From contig NC_039368.1 in assembly GCF_003573695.1 (NCBI RefSeq), forward strand, positions 9,633,860 to 9,697,859: 64,000 nucleotides of DNA. The letters are read 5' to 3'. The notes beneath the pieces are model-generated. The model was not told where the DNA came from. It saw only the letters and a list, made by a program, of their open reading frames with translations, and ran no database searches. This document shows, one piece after another, positions 21,984 through 33,747 of the stretch. The position numbers and the translations under genes are program-made. Each line of letters opens with the position of its first letter. Position 1 is the first letter of the stretch. This DNA comes from Papaver somniferum. Its lineage: Eukaryota > Streptophyta > Magnoliopsida > Ranunculales > Papaveraceae.

Positions 21984-23060
21984 CTATAGGTAGTATGAGC
22001 CACGAGATGCAGGCCTGTTTACTATGTATGGACCCTCCCAATTTGCTCTGAGCTTTCCACAGTTTAGTTTCATCGTGGCTGCTCGAGTTTTCTTCAAGAC
22101 ATATTCCCCTGTTTTTAATGATCTTTCTATGACTTTACGATCATAGCTCAACTTGGTTGCCTGCTGGTATCGAACCAATTGTTGCAAGGCTGTTTCTCTT
22201 TGTTCTTCCAGCAACTCTTTATTCAAAGCCATTATGCTGTCGTTGTTTCCAGATTTGACATCACGTGTCTTGGTAGTCTTCAGATGTATCTTAGTGGGTA
22301 TGACTGCTTCTGTCCCATAAGCCAGTGTGAATGGTAAAAATCCAGTGTATTTTTTTGGGGTCGTTCGATAAGACCATAAGACTCCTGGGAACTCTTCTGT
22401 CCATTTTCCTTTCGCCTTCTCCGGCCTTTTATTGAGATTGTCCATAATAACACGATTGGTTGCTTCCGCTTGCATGTTGCTCTGAGCATAATAAGGAGCA
22501 TAGAAGTTGTGGCGAATGCTCAAATTCTTGAAGAATTCTTTGATCACTCCAGAGTCGAACTGCTTGCCATTGTCTAACACTAACTCATGTGGGATTCCAA
22601 ATCTGCAGACGATGTTCTCCCATATGAAACTTTTTACATCATGTCTGGTAACATGAACCAGCGCCATTGCCTCGACCCATTTGGTAAAATAATCAGTAGC
22701 AGTCAAAACGAATTTCACTACTCCAGGAGCTTTGGGGAGTGGTCCGACGACGTCTAGTCCCCACTTAGCGAATGGCCAGGGACTTAAAATTGGATGTAGT
22801 TCATTGGCGGGCCTTTTAGGAATTGGAGCATGCTCTTGGCATGGCACACACTTTTGCGCGTACTCTTTAGCATCTTTCTGCATGTATGGCCAGAAGTACC
22901 CCTGGGTAAGTATCTTGTGCGCGAGACTGCGCCTTCCAGAATGGTTGCCACATATTCCTTCATGAGCCTCCGCCAATATCTGTTGTCCTTCCTCTGCTGA
23001 TATGCACCGCAAAAATGGCTCCAAAGCTACAGGTTTGCGGTATAATTGTCCCTCGATCAT
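21984..23060 (-). CDS. Family-1 integrase (358 aa open segment of pol)
   Basis: This is the only pol domain still open throughout. An H2C2 zinc-binding region lies at residues 33-74 (His33, His40, Cys71, Cys74). The core has Asp103 (WGLDVVGPLP), Asp163 (LVLDNGKQFDS) and Glu199 (QAEATNRVI), which is the DD35E spacing. A C-terminal part follows (EYVLKKTRAATMKLNCGKL, then WEGPYIV). No chromodomain is visible. It would be processed from the polyprotein and insert element cDNA into nuclear DNA. Upstream frames are interrupted, so translation of this segment in context is doubtful. The first Met is only the first ATG of the open stretch. Confidence 0.9.
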   Translation of the reverse strand: MIEGQLYRKPVALEPFLRCISAEEGQQILAEAHEGICGNHSGRRSLAHKILTQGYFWPYMQKDAKEYAQKCVPCQEHAPIPKRPANELHPILSPWPFAKWGLDVVGPLPKAPGVVKFVLTATDYFTKWVEAMALVHVTRHDVKSFIWENIVCRFGIPHELVLDNGKQFDSGVIKEFFKNLSIRHNFYAPYYAQSNMQAEATNRVIMDNLNKRPEKAKGKWTEEFPGVLWSYRTTPKKYTGFLPFTLAYGTEAVIPTKIHLKTTKTRDVKSGNNDSIMALNKELLEEQRETALQQLVRYQQATKLSYDRKVIERSLKTGEYVLKKTRAATMKLNCGKLRANWEGPYIVNRPASRGSYYL

Positions 23061-23257
23061 TGAATATCTCCATGCATTCTTTTTTATCTTTGAAGCAAGA
23101 TGCTCATCCTATGGGAGTTCACTGGTTGTCAAATACCTAATATAAGGTTGACGCCAGCCAGAATCGTTTTCAGTAGGATTGCATGAATCGTCTCCCTCTG
23201 GGCTGTCTACATCCATATTGCTGTCAGTTCTGCCGATATCTTCCTGTACTGATGTAG

Positions 23258-23763
23258 TTACCTTCTCAACCCAACTAGCTGTTCGAGATCCAAAGAAAAG
23301 TGGTTGTCGGAGATGCTGGGTAACTCTTGTAAATCCACTACCACAAAACGAGTGGTGTCGGCTGCGGAAGAAAGATATGTTAGAGCGTCAGCGTGCCTGT
23401 TTTCCAACCGTGGTCGCTGCTCAATAGAGAATTGGTCGAACTCATTTACCAGTTTTATCATGCAATCCAAGTATAAGGCCATTCTCTCATCTTTGGCTTT
23501 GTAGGTTCCCAGAAACTGATTGACTACTAGCATAGAATCAGTGACCAGATTCACGTTCATTGCATCTAACTGTTTGACAGTTTTTAAACCGACAATTGCT
23601 GCTTCATATTCAACTTCATTGTTTGATGCGTGAAATCCCAATCTAGTTGCTTTTTCGATCCTTGAACCTTCAGGAGTGATGATGACACAACCAACACCAG
23701 CTCCACTAACATTTAATGACCCATAAGTAAATACAGTCCACAGTGGCTCAGGTGTATCGACTT
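23258..23763 (-). pseudogene. Family-1 second RNase H domain (Tat-type)
   Basis: The frame reads WTVFTYGSLNVSGAGVG, then FHASNNEVEYEAAIVGL, LVTDSMLVVNQFLGTY and NRHADALTYL. These are the four acidic blocks of an RNase H fold. The first catalytic Asp is replaced by Tyr (codon 23723-23725), while the Glu and the two later Asp residues remain. A TAA stops the frame just upstream near 23765. A second RNase H between the RT-linked RNase H and integrase is known from the Tat lineage of plant gypsy elements. The frame is catalytically dead as read. Confidence 0.82.
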
Positions 23764-23929
23764 ACATAGTGGACTCTCCCCCAGTCTGATTAGTGGTTGA
23801 CTCTTCGGGTTTGTTCAACAACTCTTCTTCTTCGGTAACTGTTTCTATGTCGTCCACAGGGAAATATGCTAATAGTGTAGCCAGTGCGTGTCCCTTCTCC
23901 GCATTTCTGGTTTTGTACATGATCTCATA

Positions 23930-25342
23930 CGCCCCCATAAAATTTGACCATATTGCCAGTCAGCTGGAATCATATGCATGCTCCAGGATTCTCTTCAGCG
24001 GATATTTAGAGTAGACTATGATCTGTCTTCCCTGGAAATACGGCTTGAGGCGACGTGATGCATGCAACAATGCAAGTGCTATTTTTTCAATCTTTTTATA
24101 CCATGTTTCTGCCCCCATTATAGATTTACTGACGAAGTAAACATGTTTTTCATGTTCTTCAGTAACAAATAGTACTGCACTTACAACATTCTCTGTTGCA
24201 TCCAGATAAACTCCGACAGGTTACCCAGTTTTTGGACTCACCAATACCGTGGGAGTAGATAAATACAGTTTGATTTCATCGAAAGCTCTTTCACACTCTT
24301 CCGTCCAACCAAAGTTCACTACTTTCCTCAAAACGTCAAAGAATGGCTTGAATCGATCTGACGAGCGCGAAATGAAACGACTTAAAGATGTTAATCGCCC
24401 TGCTAGCTTCTGGACCTCCTTCTTAGTTCTTTGGGATGGAATATCTATGATGGATCTGATTTGCTCCGGATTCGCCTCTATTCCTCTGTGCGTCATCAAG
24501 TATCCAAGGAACTTTCCCGAGGACAGCTCGAATGAACATTTTGCAGGATTGTGCTTCATATGATATCGCCTCAAGATATCGAACGTCTTCTGTAGATCGA
24601 GAAAATGAGACTCCTTTTGCTTAGATTTTACTACCATATCGTCGATATATACCTCCATCGTCTTCCCAATCAGATCTCTGAACATATCATCTACCTAACG
24701 TTGGTAAGTTTCTCCTGCATTCTTTATCCCCAACGGCATCACAGTATAGCAGTAAACCCCCTTGTCAGTCACAAAGGCGGTATGCTCTTGATCTTCTTCG
24801 AACAAAGGTATCTGGTTATACCCTGAGAAACCATCCATGAATGAAAGTCTCGCGTACCCTGAGGTCGCATCTACCAAATATCTTATCCGCGGAAGTGGGT
24901 ACGGATCGCTCGGACATGCTTTATTTAAATCAGTAAAATCGATACAAACACGAATTTTACCAATCTTCTTTGGAGCGGGCACGACATTAGACAACCAGCG
25001 AGGATACTGTACTGGTCAAATAAAGCCTGCTTCCAACAGCTTCTCGATTTCTACAGCAACTCCATCTTTTTTGCTTTGCGCCGTATTCCTAACTTTTTGA
25101 CGAACTGGATGAAACTTCTCATCGATATTTAGCCTGTGACAGGCTACGTTCGGATTTATTCCAGGCATTTCAGCAAAACTCCATGCGAAAACGTCAACAT
25201 TTTCCCTTAATAGTGTAATCAGACCCTCACGTTCGTGTGCGGGTAGATCTGCCCCTACGAACGTGGTTTTATTCTCTTCATCCTCGATCTGAACTTCAAC
25301 CAGTTTTTCGACTGTTGGAGGATCATCCACGTCCTCTCCCAC
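23930..25342 (-). pseudogene. Family-1 reverse transcriptase and connected RNase H, copy B
   Basis: The RT frame runs from 25342 (MGEDVDDPPTVEKLVEV). The fingers end at a TGA (25016-25018), the palm with FMDGFSGYNQI ends at TAG (24695-24697), and the YIDD box follows. A TAA at 24221-24223 precedes the linked RNase H (GVYLDATENVVS, then VYFVSKSIMGAE and EKIALALLHASRRLKPYFQ). A frameshift near 23932 follows a one-base difference from copy A. Beyond it a linker with KTRNAEKGHALATLLAYFP leads to the second RNase H. All three stops are shared with copy A. Confidence 0.9.
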
Positions 25343-25413
25343 ATATGACTATGGCGGAGAGGGCTCTGTAATTTCTATTTTTGCTCGACTCGCAGGATAT
25401 GGTTCCTGCTAAC

Positions 25414-25880
25414 TTATGACTTTCGGTATTCGTCCATTGCGTTCTCGTGACACTTGTGAGCAGCCATCTGGTTGCCTCTCACCTTTACGACCCCTTCAGA
25501 TATAACGAACTTCAGACACTGGTGGTATGAGGAAGTGGCTGCACCGATCGCATGCATCCAGTCCCGTCCTACAATTGCATTGTAGGGTGCTCGACAATCC
25601 AGCAACAAGAAATTTCCCAGAACAAGCTTGTTTGCTACTGTAATCGGCATTTTTACTTTCCCAACAACTTTGGTTACTTCTCTACTGAAGTCGATAATTG
25701 GATTTTCGTCCTCCTCGATCAAGTCATGCATGAGATTCATAGATGAATAATCTCCAGAAAATAGCACGCTCACAGAGCTTCATGTATTTACCAGAATACG
25801 ATGTACTCGGAACATTCCTATCCAGGCTGATATGACGATATCGTCATTGTGGGGAGCGTAAACACCTCTCAAGTCAGCTT
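25414..25880 (-). pseudogene. Family-1 retropepsin-like protease, copy B
   Basis: The C-terminal half is open (NAIVGRDWMHAIGAATSSYH). In the active-site triad the Gly codon reads TGA (25780-25782), as in copy A. The Asp codon here has changed to Asn (AAT, 25786-25788), whereas copy A still has GAT. The Asp loss therefore came after the duplication. Confidence 0.85.
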
Positions 25881-26070
25881 GAGTAAACTCAATCTTTGTG
25901 CATCCAATCTCCAGAACTTCTGATACTTCTCCACTAGAGAAATCGATGTGATTTGTCATGTACCATTCCTTTAACTTCCTGAGCTCTCTCCTGGTATCAT
26001 CTTCTGATGCCCGTCTGGTTATTGAATGGATCCTGGCGTGACTGACATTAATTAAATGTGTTGTGACAAA

Positions 26071-28006
26071 TTACCCCGAACCTTCCCCTAAATCCTTTTT
26101 CACGTACTCTTGTAGATTTCTAGCGTCTATCATTTGCTGGACTTCGATCTGTAAAGAGCGACAATTCTCAGTCTTGTGACCATGATCTTTATGATCATTG
26201 TAGTATTTGCTCTTATCACGTTTATCGCGTGTCTCCGATGGCAAAGGCCTTGGGGGGTTCAAATCCTTGCTTATTTTTTCATACAACTCTACAAGCCGTA
26301 TGTTCAATGGTGTCAGCTTCATATCATGATGTTTCTGATATCCAGTTTCCATTCGTTCCACATGATTTTTATCTCGAACTTCACCTCGGTCATTGTGTTG
26401 TCCACTCGAAGGTTCTTCGACTTGTATTTCTTCCCATCATTATGATGGTTGGATACTCTGTTAACTTCTCTTGACTCTCGAGCTTTTGAATCATCCTCAA
26501 CTCGAGCGTATTCTTCTGCTCGATCATACAGTTCTTCCAAAGTCTTTGGTGGTTTCTTGACCAGGGAACCGTATACACCTCTTTGATCATATTGGTATGC
26601 CTATTTGTAAGCCTCGACGGCGACTTGATCGTTGGCTCCATCGACATCAGCCAACTCTTGCTTGAAGCGTCGAGTGAATTGTCTGATGCTTTCATCTTTC
26701 CGAATAACCAGTAGGAACAATGAGTGGCATCCCTTCCGATCACGTTTGTTGTGTTTGTAGTTAGAGATAAACTTTTCCACCAGCTTGTAGTAAGTCCCGA
26801 TTGACCGCGCCAGGAGATGATTGAACCATGTAATTGCTCCGCCAATCAGTGATTGCGGAAACATTTTGCAGATCAACTCATCGCTGTGCTGCCACAGATT
26901 CATGGCGGTTTCATAATGCAAATCATGTTGATATGAATCATCTGTTTTCTCATCAAATTTTGGTAGTTTGGGAACTTGAAAATTCATTGGTGGCCGGAAT
27001 TCTCTGATATTTGGTTTAAATGGAGCTCCTGCGGCTCAATGCATCCTGTCCATCTTTTCCTCTCTTGAGCGTTTTTTCGACATCACTTTCTCGATCATCT
27101 TGCAAAGACGAGCGTCTGTTGTTGCTTTAACATCGCCATCAGAACAACTATCTTCCTTCTCATAATCCCGTTCATCTCATTTGACGATATGTAGACTCTC
27201 TTCTGATTCGGGTTCGCTCCGAACGAGCGTAGTACTCATGCGAAAGCTCTCTATCTTCGTACCGATCTCGTACCACGTCTTCGTCATCCCTGGGGCGTTT
27301 TGAGCGGGCGGTCGTTCTGGCCGTATTTTGTTGAGTTGTAATTGGAGGCTCACGGGCATTTGCTCTCTGGTCCCGTACACGCCTCTGTTTAGGTAGATCT
27401 CCAGTGAGCACCTGGTAGTTTCTTGACGGATTTTTTACTGATTCATCCAGATCGATCATTTCTCTAGGTTGGTCAGCAGCATGCGGGTTAATCCGGTTTC
27501 CGAGTCGTTCCCACACAGATCGACCCTTTATATTGCGATCAAAATTTGTCAATCGATCTTGACGGTTCAGATCAACAGTCCTTGATCGATAATGGCTCAC
27601 ACGTTCCAGTCTCAGGAGAGCGTTTTCTTTCTCCACCTCATGCAGCTGCTCGCGCAACAGATTAATTATCCTCCGTACTAGGGGTTGCAGTTCGTCCATC
27701 TCGCAGATCGGCTCTGTCGTTATTCCTCCTTGATAAGCTGTCGAACACCAGTTCTCTGTTCCCTGGAGCTCGCGGGTTTCCTCCATCAGGTATGGAGTCA
27801 ACATCCATCTCTTCGTTTTCGATCACCGATCGTTTTTCGCTTCTTCGATTATTCGGATCTGGGGATCTGCCACGAACTCGATATCGATCTCTTCTATTTC
27901 CAGTAGGAACAGAGGGTGCTGATTGAACCTCGTTTGGTTCAGTCATCGTGCGTCGCGGATTGCTAGCAGAAACGATCCTTCGTGCATTTAACTTTACTTT
28001 TTCCAT
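26071..28006 (-). pseudogene. Family-1 gag, copy B
   Basis: The gag ATG is at 28004-28006, about 40 bases after the primer site. The layout is as in copy A: an Arg/Asp-rich N-terminus with one frameshift near 27760, a Glu/Leu-rich helical stretch, and the gag core at 26987-26604 (TAMNLWQHSDELICKMFPQS). A TAG follows at 26601-26603. Then comes a charged segment (EELYDRAEEYARVEDDSKA) and a knuckle-like tail (DHKDHGHKTENC), with the frame ending at 26071. It is broken in three places. Confidence 0.87.
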
Positions 28007-28046
28007 AATCTTGATCTGGGAAAAACACGATCTCTTTTCTCGAATC

Positions 28047-28064
28047 CCCTTGGTCAGGCGCCAA
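28047..28064 (-). other. Primer-binding site, family 1 copy B
   Basis: It has the same TTGGCGCCTGACCAAGGG sequence as copy A, directly abutting the LTR end at 28065. Confidence 0.8.
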
Positions 28065-28436
28065 TGTTCGTACCCAAAATAAATTCTAGGCACTAAACAC
28101 GATGATTTGATGATGATTGTTGGAATTAGGGTTAGAAAGCATAAATTAAAGATGTATTTAACGTGGTTCGGAAAGTGTTTCCTACATCCACGGAGGAATC
28201 CCATAGGGAGAGTATTGTATTGATATGAGATTACAATAGTTATGTGTGGTTAGCTAACCTAGGATTTCATATCCCTTTAGGGTTTAGGATACATGTATTT
28301 ATATAGTTTATGTAACCCTAATTAGGTAAACTTCATGTGCAAGTCTTCTAGAAACTTTTGGAATCTTCTTTTCACGGGCTAGACGTAACGGGCTTTATTA
28401 GCGAGCCTTCCGTGTTTTTTATACACGGTACAAATA
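28065..28436 (-). repeat. Family-1 5' LTR (right LTR, 372 bp)
   Basis: The plus strand starts TGTTCGTACCC and ends GGTACAAATA, followed by the ATCAT duplication. The TATATAAATAC promoter motif is at 28295-28305 on the minus strand. It is much shorter than the left LTR. Confidence 0.85.
28295..28305 (-). promoter_or_regulatory. TATA box of family-1 5' LTR
   Basis: TATATAAATAC on the minus strand is followed downstream by a C/A-rich R region and the primer site about 230 bp later. It would drive the gag-pol transcript. Confidence 0.6.
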
Positions 28437-28441
28437 ATCAT

Positions 28442-29783
28442 GAAATCAAGGAGTTTATTGAAACTAAGGAGTTTCCATGAGATGAGGGAAACAAATAATA
28501 TTAAAATAATAAGACAAGGGTGTGTGGGACCGGCCACGGCTAGGGCATGGCCGACCGACCAATGACCCCGGTCCCGTGAACTTTTCCCTAATTTTATGTA
28601 ATTTTCATTGGTTGAGTGAAATATCATGAAATCATGGAATTTTCATGGGATGAGGGAAATAATAATAAAATAATGAGTCATGAGGTGTGGGACCGGCCAC
28701 GCCTAGGGCATGGTCGGCCGGCTAGTAGGCCCGGTCCAACGACACCTTTCCTAATTTTTTATTATTTCTTTGACACGAGGAAACACCATGAGACTGGGGA
28801 GTTTCCTTGAGACGAAGGAGATTTGTTCAAATGAAGGGATTTTCATGAGATCAGGGAAAAATAATAAAATATAGAATTGGGCGTGGGCGTGGACTGGCCA
28901 CGACGTTACTGGCCGGCCGATGAGCCCAGTCCTCTAGCGCCTTAGCTAATATTTTGTTATTATTATTTTTTTTCCTATTTTGCATAGGTTCATCGTTCCT
29001 TCGTGTTTTGGAATGCTCGTTCGTGCATTCAGTTGCTCGTTTGTGCATTATTGCTGAGTACACTTGCTCCATTTTGGTCGGAGCTTACTCGATAGAGGCT
29101 CAGACGCACGCACGTTGAATATTTATCACTAACCCATGAAATTCTGCTGGGAAGAACCACGAATTGAAGTAATGAAATATTATGAAAAATGTAAAGTATT
29201 TCTGAATATTCAGTTAATGAATTTAAGGATTAGAGATAATTATTTGATGGCTCTATACTAGCAGGCATGATGTCTAGGAGCATTAATTATTCAAGAATTG
29301 AGCGATATGATCTTGTTGAAGCGTCATATTTATTATGTATAATATAGTCAGGGAAAACACGTTGTTGCATCTTGAAGACGTTATTGCTCTATACTAGCAG
29401 GAAAGCTGTCTAAGAGCCGTCCAATCATACTGATTCTATACACATGTCTTTTATATAGTCAGGGAAAAATTGCTACATCCTGAAGAGGTTATCGCTCTAT
29501 ACTAGAAGGCAAGTTGTCTAGGAGCCGTCCAATCGTTCGATTCTATATAAAAGTGGTTACTGAAATTGTTCAGTATTCATGAGATATGTCGTTGCCTCAG
29601 TTGAGAGACTGCACATCTGCATATGCTCTGAGAGACAGTATTCTCAGTCAGAGGATCTTGCGGCATGAACTTTCATGCTTCAATGAGAGACATGAGCCTC
29701 AACACTCATCTGATTGCTGGATCAGGAGTATGTACAATTATGGTTTTACGATTTTAGCCTTTGTATAAAATCCACCATCTACA
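28442..29783 (-). repeat. Family-2 3' LTR, U3 start (copy B)
   Basis: This is the other half of the LTR split by the Tat-like element. Its outer end, at 29783, is the inverse of TGTAGATGGTGGATTTT and is homologous to the starts of both LTRs of the plus-strand element. It holds hairpin modules (arms at 28526-28533 with 28568-28575, then two more) and a repeat with TCCCTGACTATAT at about 100-bp spacing (29340-29560, inverse). Confidence 0.85.
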
Positions 29784-29799
29784 TTAAGTCCCCTGCTTA
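29784..29799 (-). other. Family-2 polypurine tract (copy B)
   Basis: TAAGCAGGGGACTTAA on the minus strand lies directly next to the LTR start. The plus-strand element has TAAGCAGTGGACTTAA at the same place. Confidence 0.8.
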
Positions 29800-30383
29800 G
29801 TGAGGGACAGTCATGGTCCTCAATCAGCAATGGATGGTGATTTTCTAGTCATAAACGAAATAAGTAATTGAACTTAGTCGTAAGATAAGATGTTACCGGA
29901 TTTTTGATTGTACGAGCGAACCATGACTTGAACGAAGATCCCAGTGGCATGAAAGAGCATTGTATAACGAGCGTAAAGTGGTGTAGCACCGCTGATTTGG
30001 TGATGGAATCTTGGTCGGTTTAGGATTCACGGATCCGGTCCCAAGAAAGGAATTCGTTTTAGCGCCGACGTTCGTTCGTTAGTTTAAGAAACAAACAAAA
30101 TAGATCTGAGTCTAATGATAAAATTTTTGTCTATGAGCTTTCATGAAAAACAAAATTTTATTTTTTAAATATGTGAGATTTCACAAAGTGGAATAAACTC
30201 TCGTTTCAAAGGTGGATGCTCGTACGAGATAAATTTTTTTGAACAGACATTCGTCTGTTAGTAATAAAATTTTGTTTATGAGCTTTCATGAAATTTTTTA
30301 TCTTCGATCTTTCAGAAATCTTTGAAAATATACTCTCGCTTCAAAGAAAGATGCTCGCGCGAGGGAGCAAAAATATATATATT

Positions 30384-30416
<33 letters not shown>

Positions 30417-30890
30417 TATATTTCTAACTTACGTGAGTTTCACGTTAAATATATATATTTTTGTAAAACCAACTGTTAAAAGTAGACAATTATACATGGT
30501 GAAATAATGTCTGTATGTAAGTTTTCACAATTGTAGAATGGACGTCTGTCCAATTTTGAAAAACCAGCGGATGTTAAAATTCACGTGGGTTGTTCACGAT
30601 TTTATGAAAATCAAGTCATGATTTTGAATAACGAACTTTGCTCGTCTTTGCAGGTTTGAAGGAACGAGCAAGTTTTCGAAATTCTGACGTTATAATCACT
30701 ACAGCTAGTGAAATTGTAAATAGGTAAGAGTTGGATTGTTACCATTTTTGTTACGTGTTTGTTGTTGGTATATCCATGACTCCATGTCTTTCGCATCAGA
30801 TAGTGGTGACTTCTGGTTACATCCACTCTTCTGGCTCTTCCGGGGAACGCTCCAGAAATACCAAGTCAAGGATCAGATGTTCATGCCGAG
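29800..30890 (-). other. Family-2 3' interior, non-coding
   Basis: The sequence is homologous (inverse) to 53770-53960 and 58280-58950 of the plus-strand element. It has several short inverted motifs such as CTCGTACGAG and repeated TTTCATGAAA. I see no ORF of interest. The deletion in copy A ends at 30725. Confidence 0.6.
30372..30416. repeat. AT/TG microsatellite
   Basis: A (TA)-rich run is followed by about eleven TG units at 30394-30416. The plus-strand family-2 element has no such expansion at the equivalent place. Confidence 0.95.
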
Positions 30891-31163
30891 GTGAATCAAC
30901 CTTTCAGAGACGCTGGAAAGATGATACATTGCATGTTTCTCGATCATCTGGGAGTCGTATGTGCTAAGATATATGCTTTCTTGGTATTAGCATATGCGGA
31001 AAGAAAGCAGAGACGTAATGAAATATCACAGAAGAAAAAAGCTGAGGATGAAAAGCTCATATCTTATCAGCAGAAACACCGTCGACTTCAGCAAGTAAGA
31101 CTATCAACTGAAGATGAAGTGCGGCCTTGCGTTGATGGTGTGTCTCCTGACGTGGATCAATGA
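30891..31163 (+). CDS. Antisense ORF in family-2 interior, copy B (90 aa, unknown)
   Basis: This is the partner of the ORF at 5347-5619. The product is the same length with substitutions in the charged part (AYAERKQRRNEISQKKKAED). It runs opposite to gag. Some plant Tat-type elements are known to carry antisense ORFs near the 3' end, but I have no domain match and it may be non-coding. Confidence 0.25.
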   Translation: MNQPFRDAGKMIHCMFLDHLGVVCAKIYAFLVLAYAERKQRRNEISQKKKAEDEKLISYQQKHRRLQQVRLSTEDEVRPCVDGVSPDVDQ

Positions 31164-33747
31164 TGAACTTCGTCATCAGAAAATTCAGAAATTAGGTCTT
31201 CATTGAAAATGTTGTAGAATCTTCGTCCGATGTCGGATTTTCGTGATCTACCCATGTTTCTTTATGCCTAGGAAATTTCCAAGCTTTTTATAGAATATTT
31301 TTGAGTTTTGACCATGTTTAGGGTCCCAAATAGGAGAAATAGTAAACTTCCAGGAGACTTCCAGAAATTTTTCAGCTGGTATGTAGTCCAATGTTTTGGC
31401 CACATCATTTTGCTTGTTTCTCCAATTGCTATGAATTTTGGATATGTTTTAGAGGACATCCATAAGAAGAGAATGGTATATTACCCATCCCTATATTATT
31501 CACCAATTTCTCCCAGCTAGCTGCTTTGTGCGTGACAGTGTAAAATCATCTCAGGCGAGCTTGTTGTAAAACACTCATGTTGTGTCTTTAGACCATTCGC
31601 TTGTGTCTGGAACGGTTGGTGAAGGATTTTAATGTCATAGATTCATTTGAGATCAGGATCCCTTGATTGATACATGAGCATGGTGCTTGAAGTACCATCT
31701 TGTTTCTGTCAGTCATCACTTCTAAAACCCTGGTCACGGGACCATAACTGAGGTTGCTCTCAAGAGGGGGTGATGTAATGACCATGGTTGCATGTCCTGG
31801 TGGTAGCATTCCTTTTATGATGAATGATTAGCACATGAGAGTCTGATTTCACGGGTCTTCGACTGTGAAACTGATCATCATGATCAGTGGACTGTCAGTC
31901 CCCAGTATTTTGTTAAATCTCTCCTTTTCGTTTTCTCTTCTTCTAGCAAGACTTGGATAGAGGACCCAGGTAGAAAAATTGATGTAAATAACTAGGTGGT
32001 TGAAGTTGAAGGTACCTTGATGAAGGACTTAGTGGAAAGATCTGGTGGACACCGATCGACTGTGAAAGTTATGAATCTCGTCTAAGAATTGCTTCTTGCA
32101 TATTGTATGCTCTGGAAGCTGCAGGAACCTCATACAACGTCGGAATTTGATGCTTGACCCCAACTTTTGAAGCTAAGAGAATGATTTATTTCATGATACA
32201 AGAACCACTTAATTTGGAGTTGTAGAGGTCATCCAACGAAGCGTGCACATTTGAAAATTTGTAATCCCGTATAAATTTTTCAGATTTCATAGACCTGATG
32301 GTAAAGGCCATATATTTCAGCTCGTATGTCCAATTGATGCGCCCTTTTGGTATTTTGTAGAAGAGACATAGATAAACATCTTTAGTTCAGGAAGAATTGT
32401 CCCATTCCTCACCCATTGGTACGTTTTTCTAAACACATGGACCGAAGTGTGTTGTATCTCATGAGAACATCTTGTAGAAGACTTGGGATTGTGCCCGCCC
32501 ATCGTGCAAGCTTCGGAAATACTTTCATGTGAACATATTTCATGTCTACACACCTTGATATGAATCATTAATGCTTGGATAAGTCCACTTCGTCGAGCAA
32601 TACTTCAGAGAATGGTTAATTGATGAAGCCCTGTCATGAGGATGTTGCTCTTGAGACCGTTGTTGATGCTAGATCACGATTGAAATTTCTCTAGAAATTC
32701 TTTTTGATGCTGAAACCATGAACGGAGTTACTCCACATATCCTTGTTGATGCCTATACTATGGTTGGAGTTGCTCCAGAGACCGAAAAAAGCTAGAACCA
32801 TGAGCCTTTGCTCCTTCATCCAGTGAGCCTTTTACATTCACAAACTAGTTGGTGAGTTGAGCATTCCTAATATTAAGATGTTCTAGGATTTCAACCCAAA
32901 TTCTCCTGAATATGACTTTACTGTGAAGTGGCTTCGTCAGGGAATCGATGTTGTTGTGGCAGATAACAACGGCAGTCTCCATTCTGGATGTGAGGAGAAA
33001 AAGTTCCTTGGTCGTGCAAGGCTTGTGATGTAGAGAGGTTCTGTTGATGAAGTTTCATGGAATCACATCAGATTGCAAATTCCAATAAGATCAAGTCCCC
33101 AGTGTATATTGAATGAGTTTGTGCCATCCATGGATGAATAATGTTGCATCTGCTTCAGAAGTCTCATCATGGGATAATGAAGAATTAACGATTGTAATTT
33201 AGTTACACTTTGATTGCGCTGGTGTTGAATCATTGTGTCATCGTCGAAATATTTGTGTTGAAGCTAGATGCGCCATTATGTGAGGTGTACTCTTTGATTG
33301 GGAGTACAATTTGAAGGCTTCTTGAGCATTGAAGCGTCATATCCCTTGAGCATGTCTTAGGTTTGATCGTTTGGGTCCCAACTATCTTCTGTTGATTCAT
33401 CATTTCTTTAGTCGCGGTAGTGGGATTCAACACTTGTGCAGACATCGGAGCTTTTTTATTTTGTGGCACACATGAACACTCCTGCAAGGCTATGGAGAAA
33501 TTGCCAAATTTTTATTTGTCGTGCTTGAATATCATCTCAGTAATAAATGTTTCAGTGAGATGCTCGATTCGGAGAAATGTCAGATTCAACCACTTGGTAA
33601 AATACTAATGCGGTGAAGCTATTCATAACGTCTTGCAGAGTTACTAGCAGAATTGAGTCCTCATGCTAGGGTACCATATGAGGAAATAAATGACGTAGAC
33701 ATGGGAGTAACGAGACTTTCCTGAGTGTGGAACCTTTTGATGAATGT
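31164..33747 (-). other. Family-2 interior without recognisable domain, copy B
   Basis: Short broken minus-strand frames (for example 33230-33487 and 32317-32568) are conserved with copy A and partly with 50640-52520. No catalytic motif of RT, RNase H or integrase is visible. A WGLDLIG-like string near 33105 recalls an integrase motif but is isolated. Confidence 0.6.

Larger units (their letters stand above)
18268..28436 (-). mobile_element. Family-1 Tat-like Ty3/gypsy retrotransposon, copy B
   Basis: The element is flanked by ATCAT at 18263-18267 and 28437-28441. Minus-strand order is 5' LTR (28436-28065), primer site, gag, protease, RT, RNase H, a second RNase H, integrase, polypurine tract and 3' LTR (21107-18268). 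A second RNase H before integrase is characteristic of the Tat lineage, which is my inference. The left LTR is about 1.19 kb without its inserted solo LTR while the right is 372 bp, and they align only weakly. The element is therefore recombinant or the ends come from two insertions. All coding parts except integrase carry stops. Confidence 0.85.
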
